A stretch of DNA of 64,000 bases from Arthonia radiata (Eukaryota > Ascomycota > Arthoniomycetes > Arthoniales > Arthoniaceae), in assembly GCA_002989075.1 (NCBI GenBank), contig PSQN01000004.1, positions 1,426,001 through 1,490,000 on the forward strand, in the 5' to 3' direction. Positions 33,807 through 45,842 of this stretch are shown here, one piece after another. How positions within the stretch are numbered: the first letter of the stretch is position 1; each line of letters begins with the position of its first letter. Under the pieces are notes generated by a model. That model saw only the letters and a program-made list of their open reading frames with translations. It was not told the origin of the DNA and did no database searches. The position numbers and the translations under genes are program-made.

Positions 33807-35294
33807 CTAACTCTGAATAGCACCCGGCGCGACGTTGCCCGTCGGTCCGCCATACATCGAAAATCCGGGACAAGCCTTCAGCTGGCTGAAATCCGGATTG
33901 GTGATCTTCGGACAGCCACCACCCAAGTTCGTCGCACCGGACAGGGCAGTCTGCAGCTGTCCCGCGGCGTTTGGCAAGCCCAGAAGAACATTGGCGCCCG
34001 CTGCCAGCATTTGCGCTCCAAAGCAGACAGGGTTCTGGGCCAGACTCTGCGCCGTGTACGCGCCATTGGTCAGTCGTCCGATGTCGGTTGGTGTGAAGGT
34101 GTTGACTTTGCCTTGATTGCAGCCGACTGTCAGGATCTCCGGGTGCGTTGACGCGAGGTACACGAGGTCAGTTTGGAAGTACGGGATGCTGTAGGAATCG
34201 ACTGGGTGGCGCTTGTACCAGTTGTCGGGTATGCGTTCGTGGCCTGGTGTCCAGACGAGATTGTTCTCGGGGCCTGAGATGGACATGAAAGACTTGAGGG
34301 TGTCGCGGGTCAGGATGCCTTCGGGAGCCTCCGCCGACTTGTTCGACATGAAGCGATAGATGAATGTAAAGGCGGCTTGGCTGACGGCGACGCCGTTGAA
34401 TGGTCCGTCTAGAGCTGGTTAGCATAGCCTGAGATTGGATCACATGAGTAGAAGCTACACACAGAAGAAGTAGGGGTTCTTCTGAATGGATTCTTGAAAG
34501 CGGGCGGCGCGAAAGTCGCGCAAGACTTCCAGGTTGTAGTTCGAAGGTCCGGTGCTGGGCTGGCGGCTGTAGAGATTATTGAACTGGGACCTATAAAGAC
34601 GGTAAGCCTGATTGCACTTCAGCGAGGAACAGTGATTGGCGGGCTAACATGATGAGTTTGCCATTTGAACCCTATCATTGCGCGTCAGTATTCTCGCTAT
34701 TAATCTTCAGGTGAAGCTTCATCACTCACGTATTGATTGAGGTCCGACTTCAGCGGGCTGCTGTCCGTCTCATAGTTGCCATGAGAGCCAAGGATACCGG
34801 TGTGCGGCACTCCGCCAATGCTCCAACCTTGGCCATTGCCATCGACCACAGCACCGTATACTGCAAGGAACGAGGCAAGGTCGTTCGCCATTCCAAGGCC
34901 ATCGAAGGTGCCTGTGATAAACTGCTGGATGGTCGCTCTTCCAGTATGAGGAAGGTAGCCACTGACTGTCCTTTAGCCGCAGATCTCTGCATCGAGGATG
35001 CTGGTATGCTCACTGATTTGCAAGAGCGTTGAGACCCGGACACTCGCCACGCTCGTCGCTTGCTGTGGGGGCTACAAATTGATGCGTTCCTGTGTTCGAA
35101 ACGTATTGCAGCTTGGGGTCAAAAGGCGGCGGCGTCAACGGCATGGCCCCTGCACCCTGTGGAGCAGCAGCAACTTGTCTCTTGCTAAGAGACTCCATCA
35201 ACGGCGACCATGCTTCATTCTGCACAAGTGTGGGAAACGCTGCAACGCTTGAAGCGAGCAGCGTAACGACGCTGGAACTGTACGCGTACTTCAT
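33807..35294 (-). CDS. Secreted heme-thiolate peroxidase (chloroperoxidase/peroxygenase family)
   Basis: Five exons (35014-35294, 34730-34961, 34649-34671, 34463-34590, 33807-34408) give 421 residues. A signal peptide (about 1-19) precedes a Lys-Arg site (about 38), a possible Kex2 cut. The heme pocket motif is GECPGLNALANHGYLPHTGR; its Cys is the axial ligand. The usual PCP is ECP here. The distal acid region YETDSSPL fits the E-x-D-x-S pattern of unspecific peroxygenases. IGGVPHTGILGSHGNYE and NNLYSRQPS complete the family pattern. Such enzymes use H2O2 to oxygenate or halogenate small molecules outside the cell. Exon 3 is only 23 nt. The intron 1 acceptor was set at GTCAG|TGG because it alone yields ANHGYLP. 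Confidence 0.9.
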
Positions 35295-36203
35295 GATTGA
35301 CGGACTTGGTAGAAGCTATTATGGAAAGACGAGAGAGATAAGAATGATGTGCTTGGTACCAGCAGGCGCAATGCAACACATATTGTAGGTTCTCATCTTC
35401 ACTAGTTTCTCGCCACCGCATCAGTCGCGGCGTAGACTTGCTCTGCTCGTTCCAGGTAACCTTCTCCGGGGCGTCCATTCTGAAGTGAACTTCACATCTG
35501 GACTTCTACAATTGCTAACAGCAATGCTCTGATTTGAGGAATCGTCGTGACCGTTTGGGCTAGGGATGGACGAAAGCGTGGTGATTGCGGGGAAACGTCC
35601 CGAGGTGGCCAGCAAGCTACTATGAGTGGCATAAACGTCTTAGCATTCATGCACGGCACTGACATACGATAGCAGCCGCTGACGGCGATCGCACAAGCCC
35701 CAGGCGCCTCGTGCATGGATTGACTGCTCAAAGTGTACAGGTCGTGCGGGTGCTGCCGAATGCGGTCATCTAAGCGACCCAAAAGCAGGCACGCGGAGTC
35801 GCGGACGACTTGCACGCTGCCGATCAAGACTTGAAATTTTGTGCCTCGGCCTGTTTTGCTCGAAAACTTGCTGAGTTGCTACCAATTTGTGTTGCTCTCG
35901 ACAGATTGTTTTTCGTAATATCTAGATACCTCGCGGTCTAGAAGCTGTCCACTACATTCGAGTGACAGCTAATAGAGTGGGAAATAGAGTACGCGCTAGA
36001 TGATTAGGCTCAACAAGTAAGTGCTTGGCATTTGACTAAGCAGACTGTACGAGTACTCCTAATGTAGTCGAGGTCTCGAGGTCTGCTCTTCCTAAACGGC
36101 TGACATGAGAGGATGATTATTCTTCCTGTGGGTACAGTGCAGCCAGCACAATTCGCACTGGCTTCTTTGTGTGTACAGTATAATACAAGGACTTACAGTT
36201 CGC
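35295..36203. other. Intergenic, 0.9 kb
   Basis: Promoter of the heme-thiolate peroxidase gene and 3' region of the mitochondrial IF2 gene. No coding frame with support. Confidence 0.55.
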
Positions 36204-39200
36204 CTATGTCAAACGTCTACGCTCGCTCTTCTCTTCGTAACATTGGATGACATCCCCAGGCTCAAACGCGATCCAGTCATGAAAGGACATACCGCATTCA
36301 GTGCCCTTGCGCATCTCTGCGACATCTTTCTTTTGCGACTTGAGCGAGGAGATGGTGCCTGGGTCATGTTAGCTTGATTTAGAAGCGAGACACTAGAAAC
36401 CTTACCATCGAACTTCAAAGCGCCCCCATTGCCTACATCCCCACGATAGACACGCGCTTTGCTGTTTCGAGACACTATACCGTTCGTTACTCGGCATCCT
36501 GCAACCCTCGTAGCTGACTTCCTGCCACCTTTGATGTCGAAAGCCTGAAGCATCTCTGCTTCGCCCGTCACTCGTGTGGTAATGACCGGCGGTAGCCAGT
36601 CCTCAACCTTTTCGCGAACGTCGTCGACAACTTTATAGATAATGCTTGCATCCAGTAACGCGACCTCGCTTTTCGCAGCTAGAGAAGACATTGCTGGAGG
36701 CACAGCTTGGTTGAAATTCAGAACGTAGCCCTGACCTTCGGGTGCAGCTGCCGCAAGAGCAATGTCGGATTCAGACAAGGCGCCCACGGTCGAGCGCAAG
36801 ATTGCAATTTTGACAGGCTGGTTGGCCAGTGGCAACGAGTCAATTGCAGCAGCAACTGCCTCGGCCGATCCTGAGACATCTGCTTTGATGACGAAGAAGA
36901 GCTCAGCAGAAGTCGGCCCTTGGGATGCTCGTGTCTCCTTGTTCGCCTCGAAAATGGCAGCTTTGCGAGCCTCCATCTTCTCCTTTCTTGTTGCGTTCTC
37001 GTCGGCTGCCAGAGCGGCTTCAGTTTCCGCAAGTGCCTCTTTCTCTCTTGCTCTACGCTCATCATTCCGTTTACGGGACTCGTTGATGGTCTCGACCTCC
37101 GACACAGCTTTGACGCGTTCCTCGCGTGCTGCCCGGTACTCGACGACAGCTGAGGCTTTCTGCTCAGACGGCGCTTCCAAGACCTCATCGCCGGCCATTG
37201 GTTGATCACGCCAACCGTCGACCTCCACCGGAGTTCCAGGGCCAGCCTCTGTCACGGCTAGACCTGCTTCATTCCGCAATGTCCGTGCCTTTGCCCATGT
37301 CATACCGGCCACGATGATGTCGCCTTGCCGAAGTGTGCCACGTCGAACGAGCACTGTGGCGCTTTTGCCCGCGCGTTTGGTAGCAGCCTCGAGAATCCAC
37401 CCCTCTGCAGGACCATTGGCTTCTGCACGAACATCGAGTACATCGGCTAAGGTGATGATAGCCTCCTCGAGGTCTGCAACGCCCTGTCCAGTCTTGCCAC
37501 TGACTTCAATGGCCTGAATGTCGCCGCCAAAGTCTTCGACCTCGATCTCGTGACGCATGAGGTCTTGCTTCACCCGGTGAACGTCAGCTTCTTCCTTGTC
37601 CACCTTGTTAATAGCCACAATGATTTGAACGCCGGCAGCCTTGGAGTGCTTGATTGCCTCAATTGTTTGTGGCTTCACGGAGTCATCCGCCGCAACAACT
37701 AATACAACAATGTCAGTCACGTTCGCCCCTCTCTGCCGCATTGTCAAGAATGCCGAGTGCCCCGGCGTATCCAAGAAGGTGATGAGACGGTTGCCATGGG
37801 ACTCAAGAGGCACAGAGAAAGCACCAATGTGCTGAGTAATGCCACCGTGCTCGGAAGCAGCCACTGAGGAATGTCGTAAGTAATCCAAAAGCGTGGTCTT
37901 GCCGTGGTCAACGTGACCCATGATTGTGACTATGGGTGGGCGAGACGGGATAATCGATTTGTCTGCGGGAAAAGGTCGGCGTGTGAGGTCCAATGCTTCG
38001 TCTTGCTGCACGACGGGCTCAAAATTGTACTCCATGGCAATTAGGCCTGCGTTTTCACCATTCAAGACGTAGTCCATTGAAACATTTTTGAAGCCCAACT
38101 CGTCCAATTTGTAGCTGAAGTTTTCAGGGCGAACCCTGAGTAGAGCGGCAAGATTCTGTATACTGACGAACGGGGGTATGTCAATGGGAATGGGCTTCGA
38201 AGCTTTGGCCGCCTTGGCCTCTTTCGCCTCCCTTGCACGATCCTCCTCTTGACGTCGCTGGTTGTCTTTCGCCTGCTTCCTCTCTTTCCTAGCTCTAGGT
38301 CGATCGTCATCGAAAGCGTCGTCCATGTTCATGGCAGAAGCATGAGCTTTCCTGGAGACGGCAGCCTTGGTTTGTCTGGAGCGCCGGAGGGGCTGTTGCA
38401 CGCCACGTGAGGAGCGTGAGATTGTTCTCTCTTCGAACTCTTGGCCGACTCTACCATCTTTTCGGCCACGGAATTGATCAGCGCCTCTCCCTTGTGGTTT
38501 CTCGGTGGCTTCGTCTCCAGATGCAAATCGCTCAGCGCGACGTCGCATCTTTTCCGTGATCTCTGGAGATGCTTCTGGCTCATATGAACTGCCGTTCCTG
38601 TGCTGATCACGCACAGCTTCAGATCGGTCATCAATCCCAACAGATGCTGGCGCCGAATCGCCAGCGAGACTGCGGTCTTTTGCTGCTGTTTGTCCATCTT
38701 GAAAGCCAACGAAGGTATCGGTGTATTCAGAAAGATTATCATGCCTCGTGGGTTTGGGCTGAGAATCCTGATCACTATGTGCTGGAGTTGAGTCAGGCTG
38801 AGTCGCAAGCATGTTATTGTCCGCCGTGTTCTGTTGATCTGTAGTGCTTGGGCTATCTCCCAACAATATTCGCTTGAAATGGTCGTCCGTTCTTCGTGAA
38901 GGTGTCTCTCCGGCCAGCTTGTCCTCATATGCTATGCCCAACCGCCTGTGTCCAGCAGCGCCCTCTTCCCTGCGACTATTGCTCTTCGAAGACTCAACTC
39001 TTCTGGGCCTTAAGTGTCCGCCCCATGGTCGATCACTCCTCGCTTGGCTAGCATCACGCTTTCGCGGCAAATTCGGCATATCGGGACTGTCCCCTTTATG
39101 ACCATATTCGTACATACGTCGTTCATTTGCTTCCCTCTCGGGTGCAATGCGTGATGGGCGGAACGTGCTTGCACCCTTCCTAGCTGCTGAGAACCTGATG

Positions 39201-39744
39201 CGCGGGCCATCTTGCCTTTCTTGAGGTCGGGAGGCTCTGAAATGAGGGTTATCTAATACAGGTGCCTGTCGAAAAGGAGGTGGATCATGTTGCCACTGTT
39301 GCTCAGAGTTGCTTCCTGACTGCGACTTTTGCTCCGACTCTGTACCCAATAGACCGGAATCAAACGGCGCAGACAGCGCATTGTCATCTTCTGTTTTCGT
39401 TTGCCGCATGCGACCCCAGTTCCGTGCGGGGAGATCTCCGCCATTGCGTTCGTTGGCTTGTTGCGAACGGAAGCCTCCCCATCTTGCTGAGCCCGGAGCC
39501 TGACTGGCTGCGTTTGACGGTTCTTCGGGTGTTTCAGCTGGCTGCGCACCGGCCTGCATGCGTCGCAACGATGCGTGGAACGAGCGGCGGGCTCGAGCTT
39601 GATATGGCGAATCTGCAAGGAGCGGTCGCAGTCGACAAAAGAAGCAGATGTTGGGCTGTAAGCGCGCCTGCTACGGACAATCAGCAACCCAGGAGCTCTT
39701 GAATATTTTTGTACCCATACCTCAGCGAGTCGGTGAGACTTCAT
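36204..39744 (-). CDS. ifm1: Mitochondrial translation initiation factor IF-2
   Basis: Three exons (39721-39744, 36406-39667, 36204-36358) give 1146 residues, long for mitochondrial IF2 because of a charged N-terminal region of about 500 residues. The first 40 residues, made by splicing an eight-codon exon to exon 2, are Arg/Ser/Leu-rich with [14 protein letters not shown], a good mitochondrial presequence. The IF2 core has a domain with [15 protein letters not shown], the GTPase domain GHVDHGKTT (about 588), [19 protein letters not shown], domain II and the C-terminal domain with [19 protein letters not shown]. The last exon supplies [15 protein letters not shown] and GDVIQCYEE, the conserved end of IF2. 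It brings fMet-tRNA to the mitoribosome. Confidence 0.95.
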
Positions 39745-40502
39745 GAAATGTTCGACGTGGTGCAGTCATGGGAGAAAAAAGATTCGCATGGATTATTGGA
39801 ATCGTCGGAGACGGAACTTGCCGTCCGAGATGGCTTGTCTTCCGGCTTTCACTCCAGCTGAGGTCCCTCTCACTTTTGGCGATGAATAAGGGACGGTGGA
39901 GGGATACTTGTTCAACCTGCAGACAATACGGGTACCTGCGTTTCATGCTATGATTTTGAGACAGCGTAGGATCGTGGTCTATCCGATCTGAAGCGCAAAG
40001 AACACGGGATTTTGCCTGTGCCCTGTCCCCCTAGACGTGCAATGCTGCAGCGTGCATCACGTTCATTTGAGGTCGACTATCTACTCATAGGTGAGACCAT
40101 GGCTGTACGACTAGAGTCTGCTGGGCGCGTAGATTGGGGTGCCGTTCAAGCATACGACAGACTGAGAGTAGTGAGGCTGCCTTGCGCATAGCATATTCAA
40201 TTCGGAGGATGCTTGTGGTCAGTGAGATTAAAAATTCAGGCAGACTACAGAACGTATTTGAGTATTGAGCTTGTCCGCAATGAGTCCGGATGGGGAAAAC
40301 GTACCCGTTGGAGGGATGAGGCGAAAGGTCGGTCGAGTGATGAAAGTGGCCTTTCTTGTTTGCTACTTCGTTCCCCCTCCAACAACCTCACTTCCACCTC
40401 GACAAAATGCGGAGCGTGACCATTCCGTGTAACACGTCTGCGGGGTCAAATTCATACATTCAAATCGACGGCATCAGCGCATGAGCCTTCACATTGACCG
40501 CC
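39745..40502. other. Intergenic, 0.76 kb, divergent promoter region
   Basis: Between the mitochondrial IF2 start (leftward) and the Cys-rich surface protein start (rightward). No feature beyond likely promoters. Confidence 0.55.
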
Positions 40503-41423
40503 ATGTCTCTATCCCGCAAACTCTTCGCAACGCTCAGTCAGATCATCGCCTGCGCCGCTCTTTGCTACTACCCCGACGGTACCGCGTCAGTCCACGATAT
40601 TCCCTGCACGACTGACGCCAACTCCACATGCTGCGGCCAGACTTATGCCTGCCTGAGCAACAATATCTGCGCCAGCACTGATGCCACCCCATACCGCGCG
40701 GATCAGACTGGATACGTGCGTGGCAGCTGTACAGACAAGACATTCAGCTCATCAAACTGCCCTTTATTCTGCCACAACCCCGATTATGACGACGTCAGTA
40801 GCGGTCAGAGAATGCAGAGTTGCTCCAATCAGCCAGGAGATACATACGTCTGCTGGGGACAGCAGGAAGACTCGGATTGCTCGTCACAAGACGACCTTTT
40901 GTTCTTTCCCGGTGAGTAACATGATCGGTTAGGGGGAGGCTTTCATGCTAATCGTTGTACAAAAGGCCGTCCAGAAGTCCTTACTACAGTTGGCGTCACT
41001 GCCACGAGCGACCGCTCCTCCACCACGTCAACAAGACCTTCATCAATCGCACCATCCTCTTCCGCGAACGTATCCTCTAATGCCACTGGAGCTGCCTCAC
41101 CAGAGTCTACCGTAGGATCATCATCGTCTTCTCACATCGCTATTGGTGTTGGCGTTGGCGTTGGCGTGGGGTGCGCTGTCCTCATCATCGTTCTAGTTGC
41201 ATACCTCCTCTGGCGCAGGAATCGATCCCGCAAGATCGCCCAGGCCAGTGAAGACCCGGTGCAATCGCCACCGCCATTATACCGAGACAATCTCAGTGAA
41301 GTCGAGGCCAAAGAGCGGCTTGGGTCGCATGAGATGGAATCGCCACCTCCGACCCACGAGATGGAAGACCAATACACGCCCAGGTTTCCAGCGGGAGAGA
41401 TTCATCATGAGCTTCCAGGATGA
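40503..41423 (+). CDS. Cys-rich single-pass cell-surface protein
   Basis: Two exons (40503-40911, 40966-41423) give 288 residues. A signal peptide (about 1-20) leads to a Cys-rich ectodomain starting CYYPDGT with CCGQTYACLSNNICAS, GYVRGSCTD, CPLFC and VCWGQ (about 14 Cys to residue 130). A Ser/Thr-rich stalk follows (likely O-glycosylated), then a Gly/Val-rich transmembrane helix (about 205-232), a basic RRNRSRK stop-transfer and an acidic cytoplasmic tail. The pattern CY.PDGT..PC..CC...CL..NICA...GSCTD is widespread in ascomycete surface proteins of Mid2-like layout; a role as wall sensor is inference. The first in-frame ATG is 40503; the preceding TTG is not a start. The splice keeps phase at a Gly codon. 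Confidence 0.82.
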
Positions 41424-41486
41424 TTCGTGTAATCTTATTAATGACACCGTGACGCCGTAATCATGGAAGCAACTCTATGCTTGCAT

Positions 41487-42758
41487 TCACATCTGATGCA
41501 GCCAAGGCATAGCTCTCTCGTATATCGAATGGAAGACAAGCATGTTAGCCGCCACCAGGAGATCAATAAAGTTTTGGCCTTCCGGATAGATAACCAGTTT
41601 CGCCAACTTGGCTTCATCTCCAATGCCACCACCAAGAGGTTCCTGCGCGAGCTGAAAACTGAAGTCAGAGCTATTGTACATGAAGCCATCGAAACTTCGA
41701 TTCTGCGAGTTCAGCATCACATTCAACCTGTCTTTCGCTGATCCTGATATCTGTTCTGATCGGTGTCGAAGCCGAGTGAGTCTCTCTCTGTGAGTCGACA
41801 GTTTGCTTTGCGCGGACGTCGACACTGTACTGTCATAAGAGTCTCGATGAGGGAGGGACAAAGACGGTCGAGTATCACTCGACGAGCTGCTGCGGTCGTA
41901 CGTTCGGCGATGTGGTGAGAAGTTTGGACGCAACTCTGAAGCCAGAATGCCGTCTACTGCTCCCCTGTTGCCCATTCTATGAAAGGCCTTGAACGTCGGC
42001 TTTCCATGAGCATGCCTCTCAATGGCGACCTGTCCACCCCAGGGACTGGCGAAGTGATAATGCTGCTTTAGACCGTCCGCACGGAATACTCTCCGAGTGA
42101 ATGCTTTGCCTTGCCAGTAAGCCACATCCAGCCCAAAGTTCCTGTATGCCTCTTGATGGAGGTCAATGAACAAGGGGTTCTCCGCGTTGGTGTGGTCCAG
42201 TGACGGAGCCTGGTACCGGTTGTTGGCCCTGTAGACCTGACCGGGCAGTTTTGGGTCTACGAGGGTCGCAATCTCCCGAATGTCATCGCGGCTCATGTTG
42301 ACGGCGACGAGGCACATTTTCGAGCCTCGAGGGCCAATCAACCCTCGTTCGTCCAACGATCGCTGCGAAAGGTTGCGCCATTCCCGCTGCCGTGACAGCG
42401 TGCCCGTCGTGCTGCTGCTGCTTTCGTTGAATGCCGATTGCGTGTAGTTTCTCGTCGGTCCGGGCCAGCTGTCATACCTAATATAGTAGGACGATCCGTT
42501 TACATCCGTTGACGTCGGGTGGTCATTTGGAATCTTGTGCTGGGTTAAGAACAGGTCTTTTGATCCTGGTACGCGATACACATAGAGCACAAGCGCCGTC
42601 CTCGGTAGCAGATCGTTTTCACCTGGCGCTTTGGGGATTTCGTCCGGATAGACCGGCGTTACTTCGCCTTCGTACTGTAACAGGGGCCTAATCTCTCGTC
42701 GCTCTTCTACGGTCATTGATTGAAATGTGCGAATGTCACGGAAATAGTAGCTTCTCAT
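41487..42758 (-). CDS. Uncharacterised protein, 423 residues
   Basis: One exon encodes about 423 residues from the first in-frame ATG (42758); the frame is open slightly further upstream but only with a TTG, so an upstream exon cannot be excluded. I do not recognise the family. The N-terminal third has a compact aromatic segment (PRTALVLYVYRVPGSKDLFLTQHKIPN). A conserved-looking block follows in the centre (VYRANNRYQAP..PLFIDLHQEAYRNFG, then RRVFRADGLKQHYHFASPWGG). A Ser-rich linker separates it from a C-terminal block, AKLVIYPEGQNFIDLLVAANMLV. The alternation of basic and aromatic residues suggests a folded, perhaps membrane-associated protein; no catalytic motif is visible. It converges with the surface-protein gene 64 bp away. 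Confidence 0.72.
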   Translation of the reverse strand: MRSYYFRDIRTFQSMTVEERREIRPLLQYEGEVTPVYPDEIPKAPGENDLLPRTALVLYVYRVPGSKDLFLTQHKIPNDHPTSTDVNGSSYYIRYDSWPGPTRNYTQSAFNESSSSTTGTLSRQREWRNLSQRSLDERGLIGPRGSKMCLVAVNMSRDDIREIATLVDPKLPGQVYRANNRYQAPSLDHTNAENPLFIDLHQEAYRNFGLDVAYWQGKAFTRRVFRADGLKQHYHFASPWGGQVAIERHAHGKPTFKAFHRMGNRGAVDGILASELRPNFSPHRRTYDRSSSSSDTRPSLSLPHRDSYDSTVSTSAQSKLSTHRERLTRLRHRSEQISGSAKDRLNVMLNSQNRSFDGFMYNSSDFSFQLAQEPLGGGIGDEAKLAKLVIYPEGQNFIDLLVAANMLVFHSIYERAMPWLHQM

Positions 42759-43249
42759 GCATTCGCGGTTGTATGCTTTCAAAGGGTTCTATGATTGCGA
42801 GAGATTCTAGGTAAACAGGCAGGTACACGCGCGGCGCAAGTGGCTGGCTGGTTATCATCCTTGTGTCGCCGACTGAGAAGGCTGTGTCTTCAGTGCACAC
42901 CTGACTGCAGGTGAAACATGAATACAGAAAGCAGCTCTCCGTGGCATCTATATCAGAATAGTCGCTCAGACTTCAAACGTGCTTACTCTATCTGGGGTAG
43001 AGCAACAAATTTTGATACACTCACCGCCTCTGTCATCTATTTCAATAGGGCACAACCCTAGACCCGCCTCGTTCTTCGGCATGAATCAGTCCAGGAAATC
43101 GAATTTCGCCAAATTGAGTTCCCATCCACGACAACGCCTGGCCTCCAATCGCACGTCAAACTCTTGCCAAACCCGAGAACAAAGCGTCAGAGCGACTAGT
43201 AAAATACCTCTGTGGGCTACTGCTCTTCATCAGCGAGTGAGTCGCCGCA
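42759..43249. other. Intergenic, 0.49 kb, divergent promoter region
   Basis: Shared upstream region of the 423-residue gene (-) and the SURF6 gene (+). No other feature. Confidence 0.55.
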
Positions 43250-45400
43250 ATGGCGGCCGACGAAGATCTCAAAGTTCGCCCACAGTCCCCCACCCTCCAA
43301 GACTCATATCTAAGACAAGTCAAGGCCCGCCTCAAGGATCATTCCAAAGCTTTTGAAGGCTTGATGTCATTGATACCTGCAGATTATTATTACGGCAAAG
43401 ACAACAGTGTGAGCATTGAGCCCTGTTCTTGCCCAATGGCTCCGCGCTAAATACCGAGACAGGATCAGTGGCAGCGCACGAAGCAGACCAAAGAAGAGAA
43501 GCGTGCCGCCAAGAAGGCGAAGCTAGAACCTGGTGCTTATAAGACAGCCTTAGATGTGCACAGAGAACGCGAGCAGCAGGCAAAGGATCTCAAGCGGAAA
43601 CGAGACGCTGGTGATGAGGATGAGCATGCAACCGAGCAGGACACCGAGCAGCCAGAAGAACCCAATGCGAAGAAAGTGAAGACGGAAGATGGGCAAGAGG
43701 TCAAGTCAAAGAAAAAGAAGAACAAGAAAAGGCCAACGACAGATGCCGAAGAAGAGGAGCAAGTGCGGCAGGAAAAGGCCGATAAAAGAAGAGAAAAGAA
43801 CAGAGAAAGGAAGGAGAGAAAGAAGGACGAGGCACAGAAGAAACGAGAAAGACGAGAAGCACGCAAGCTGAAGGAGAAGGAAGCCAAGTCATCCTCGGAC
43901 GCTGTTGGTGACGCGAAGTCAGACTCGACACCTCCCTCACAATCACAGCAAGCGGGAAAGAAACTGAAGAAGAGCAAAGCCGAGAAGGCTCAAAAACCAG
44001 CAATGAAGAGTGAGCCCGTGCAAAGTCGGGTCGAAGATGATGATGAAGAATCAGAAGCAGATGGCGAAGACCGTCTGGCCTCTGATGTCGAGTTCGAGGG
44101 TCTCGAGGATGCATCAGTCCACGCGCAAGATGCCGAGAAAGACGTTTTTGACTCTCCTTCGGTAGCATCGAGTCCTGAGCAGGAAAATCTCTTCGACAAC
44201 TCTACCAACCACTCTTCCGCCTCATCGTCGTCGTCTGTTGTACCGCCCTCCAATCTATCCGATACTGTTCCCGAACTGAAGCCGACATCTCGGAAGACGA
44301 CTACAGTTGCCGCCAAAAAGCCCGTGATCACCTCTGTCGATGCTGATGACGAGAGCGAGGACGAAAGCGACAGTGGCAGCGAAGTATTCGACGCCAAGGT
44401 CGATCTACCCACAGAAGAACAGAAGCCCACCCAACAGTCTGCCTCAAAGTCCAAGCCACAACCGCGTCCTGCTACTTCCGCACCCCCTAAGTCTCCCGCA
44501 CCGCAATCTACTTCCATAGACAGCAATCCTCATCCCCAACAATTTACAGCAGACGACGATGACGCCGCGCAAGCCCAATTCCCCAAGATCGATCGCGAAG
44601 CCCTCACGAAGCGTCTCGAAGACAAACTCGCAGCCCTACGTGCTGCCCGCAAAGCAGACGGTCCCAATGGCAAGCCAGCCAAGAACCGCGCCGAACTCAT
44701 CGAAGCCCGGCGCAAGAAGGCAGACCTTCGCAAGCAACGCAAAAAGGAGCAACGAGCAAAGGATCGTGAGGCCAAAGACGCTGAGACAGAAGCCGCACGA
44801 CTACGTGGTGGCAATGGTAGCCCGGTGTGGAGTCCTAGCCTTTACAGCCCTGGCGGCGCGTTGGCGAACCAGCAGGAGCCCAACTTCCAATTTGGTAAGG
44901 TCGCTTTCGACGATGGCGCAGAAGTTGATGCCAACGCTGGACTGTTGAAAGATGGCAAGAAGAAGAAAGGCAAGAGCGACGCTAAGACCGCACTCCTCTC
45001 TGGCGAGAAGAAGAAAGCTCGTCTCGCCGGTTACGATGCTACCAAGCGGGACGAAATCGAGGAAAAAGACGCATGGGCGGCTGCAAAGAACCGAGTCTCT
45101 GGTGAAAAGGGCAAAGACGACACGACTCTATTGAAGAAGACGATCAAGAATACGCAGAAGGCCAAGACCAAGAGCGAGAAGGAATGGAATGAGCGAATAG
45201 AGGGCGTGAAGAAGGGTCAAGACATGAGGCAGCAGAAGCGTGAGGACAATCTGAGAAAGCGAAAGGAGATGAAGGGTGTCAAGGGTAAGGATAGGAAGAA
45301 GCTGCTGGGTAAGCAGAAAGGTGGCGGCGTGCAGAAGCCGAAGCAGCGAAAGCGGCCGGGGTTTGAAGGAACGTTTAAGACGGCGGCCAGGAGAACGTGA
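43250..45400 (+). CDS. rrp14: SURF6/Rrp14 family nucleolar ribosome-biogenesis protein
   Basis: Two exons (43250-43408 and 43463-45400) give 698 residues. Start: ATG in a CGCAATGGC context. The N-terminal domain (about 10-80) has LKDHSKAFEGLMSLIPADYYYG, then NSDQWQRTKQTKEEKRAAKKAKLEP across the splice. A long Lys/Glu and acidic Ser region follows (coiled coil and low complexity). The SURF6 domain is C-terminal: ALTKRLEDKLAALRAARKADG, NFQFGKVAF and KKTIKNTQKAKTKSEKEWNERIEGVKKGQ, ending in basic KQRKRPGFEG. Yeast Rrp14 acts in both 40S and 60S assembly in the nucleolus. The length is somewhat above typical fungal members because of the acidic insert. Confidence 0.93.
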
Positions 45401-45842
45401 ACGTAAACAGACAATGATGCCTCACTTATGTCCAACGAGCGTTCAGCAAGTCAGAGAGGGAGAGGAAAACATGAGAGCGTGGTGTCCGTCGTGAAGCATC
45501 TGCGTGGGTTCTGAGCTGGTGAGAAATCTTCTACGGCGGATGATTGCTACGGGATTATCGAGACGACGAAAAGTCACGTTTTGTTGACTGCATGAGCGTG
45601 TTGTTGCATAGCCCTGGCGTTTGGGAAAAGCATACAGCGCGTAATGACTGCACAGACACGACTGCATAGCGTACATATCACGTACAGAAAAACGACTACA
45701 TGCGTTCACTTGGAAACTCCATTTCTTGCACGCTTCATAACGCGGTCTTTGCATTCGCTCGAAAGCTTGACTAACGCCACCGCGCTCATCAAACGAAACT
45801 ATACAGTCATGATCGCATCCCCTCTCCATCCTCTCTACCTCC
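45401..45842. other. Intergenic, 0.44 kb, convergent 3' regions
   Basis: Between the SURF6 stop (+) and NDUFS8 stop (-). Short frames only. Confidence 0.6.

Noticed and set aside
43537-43977. 146-codon reverse frame opposite SURF6
   Set aside because: Ser/Phe/Leu-rich complement of the Lys/Glu-rich SURF6 region.
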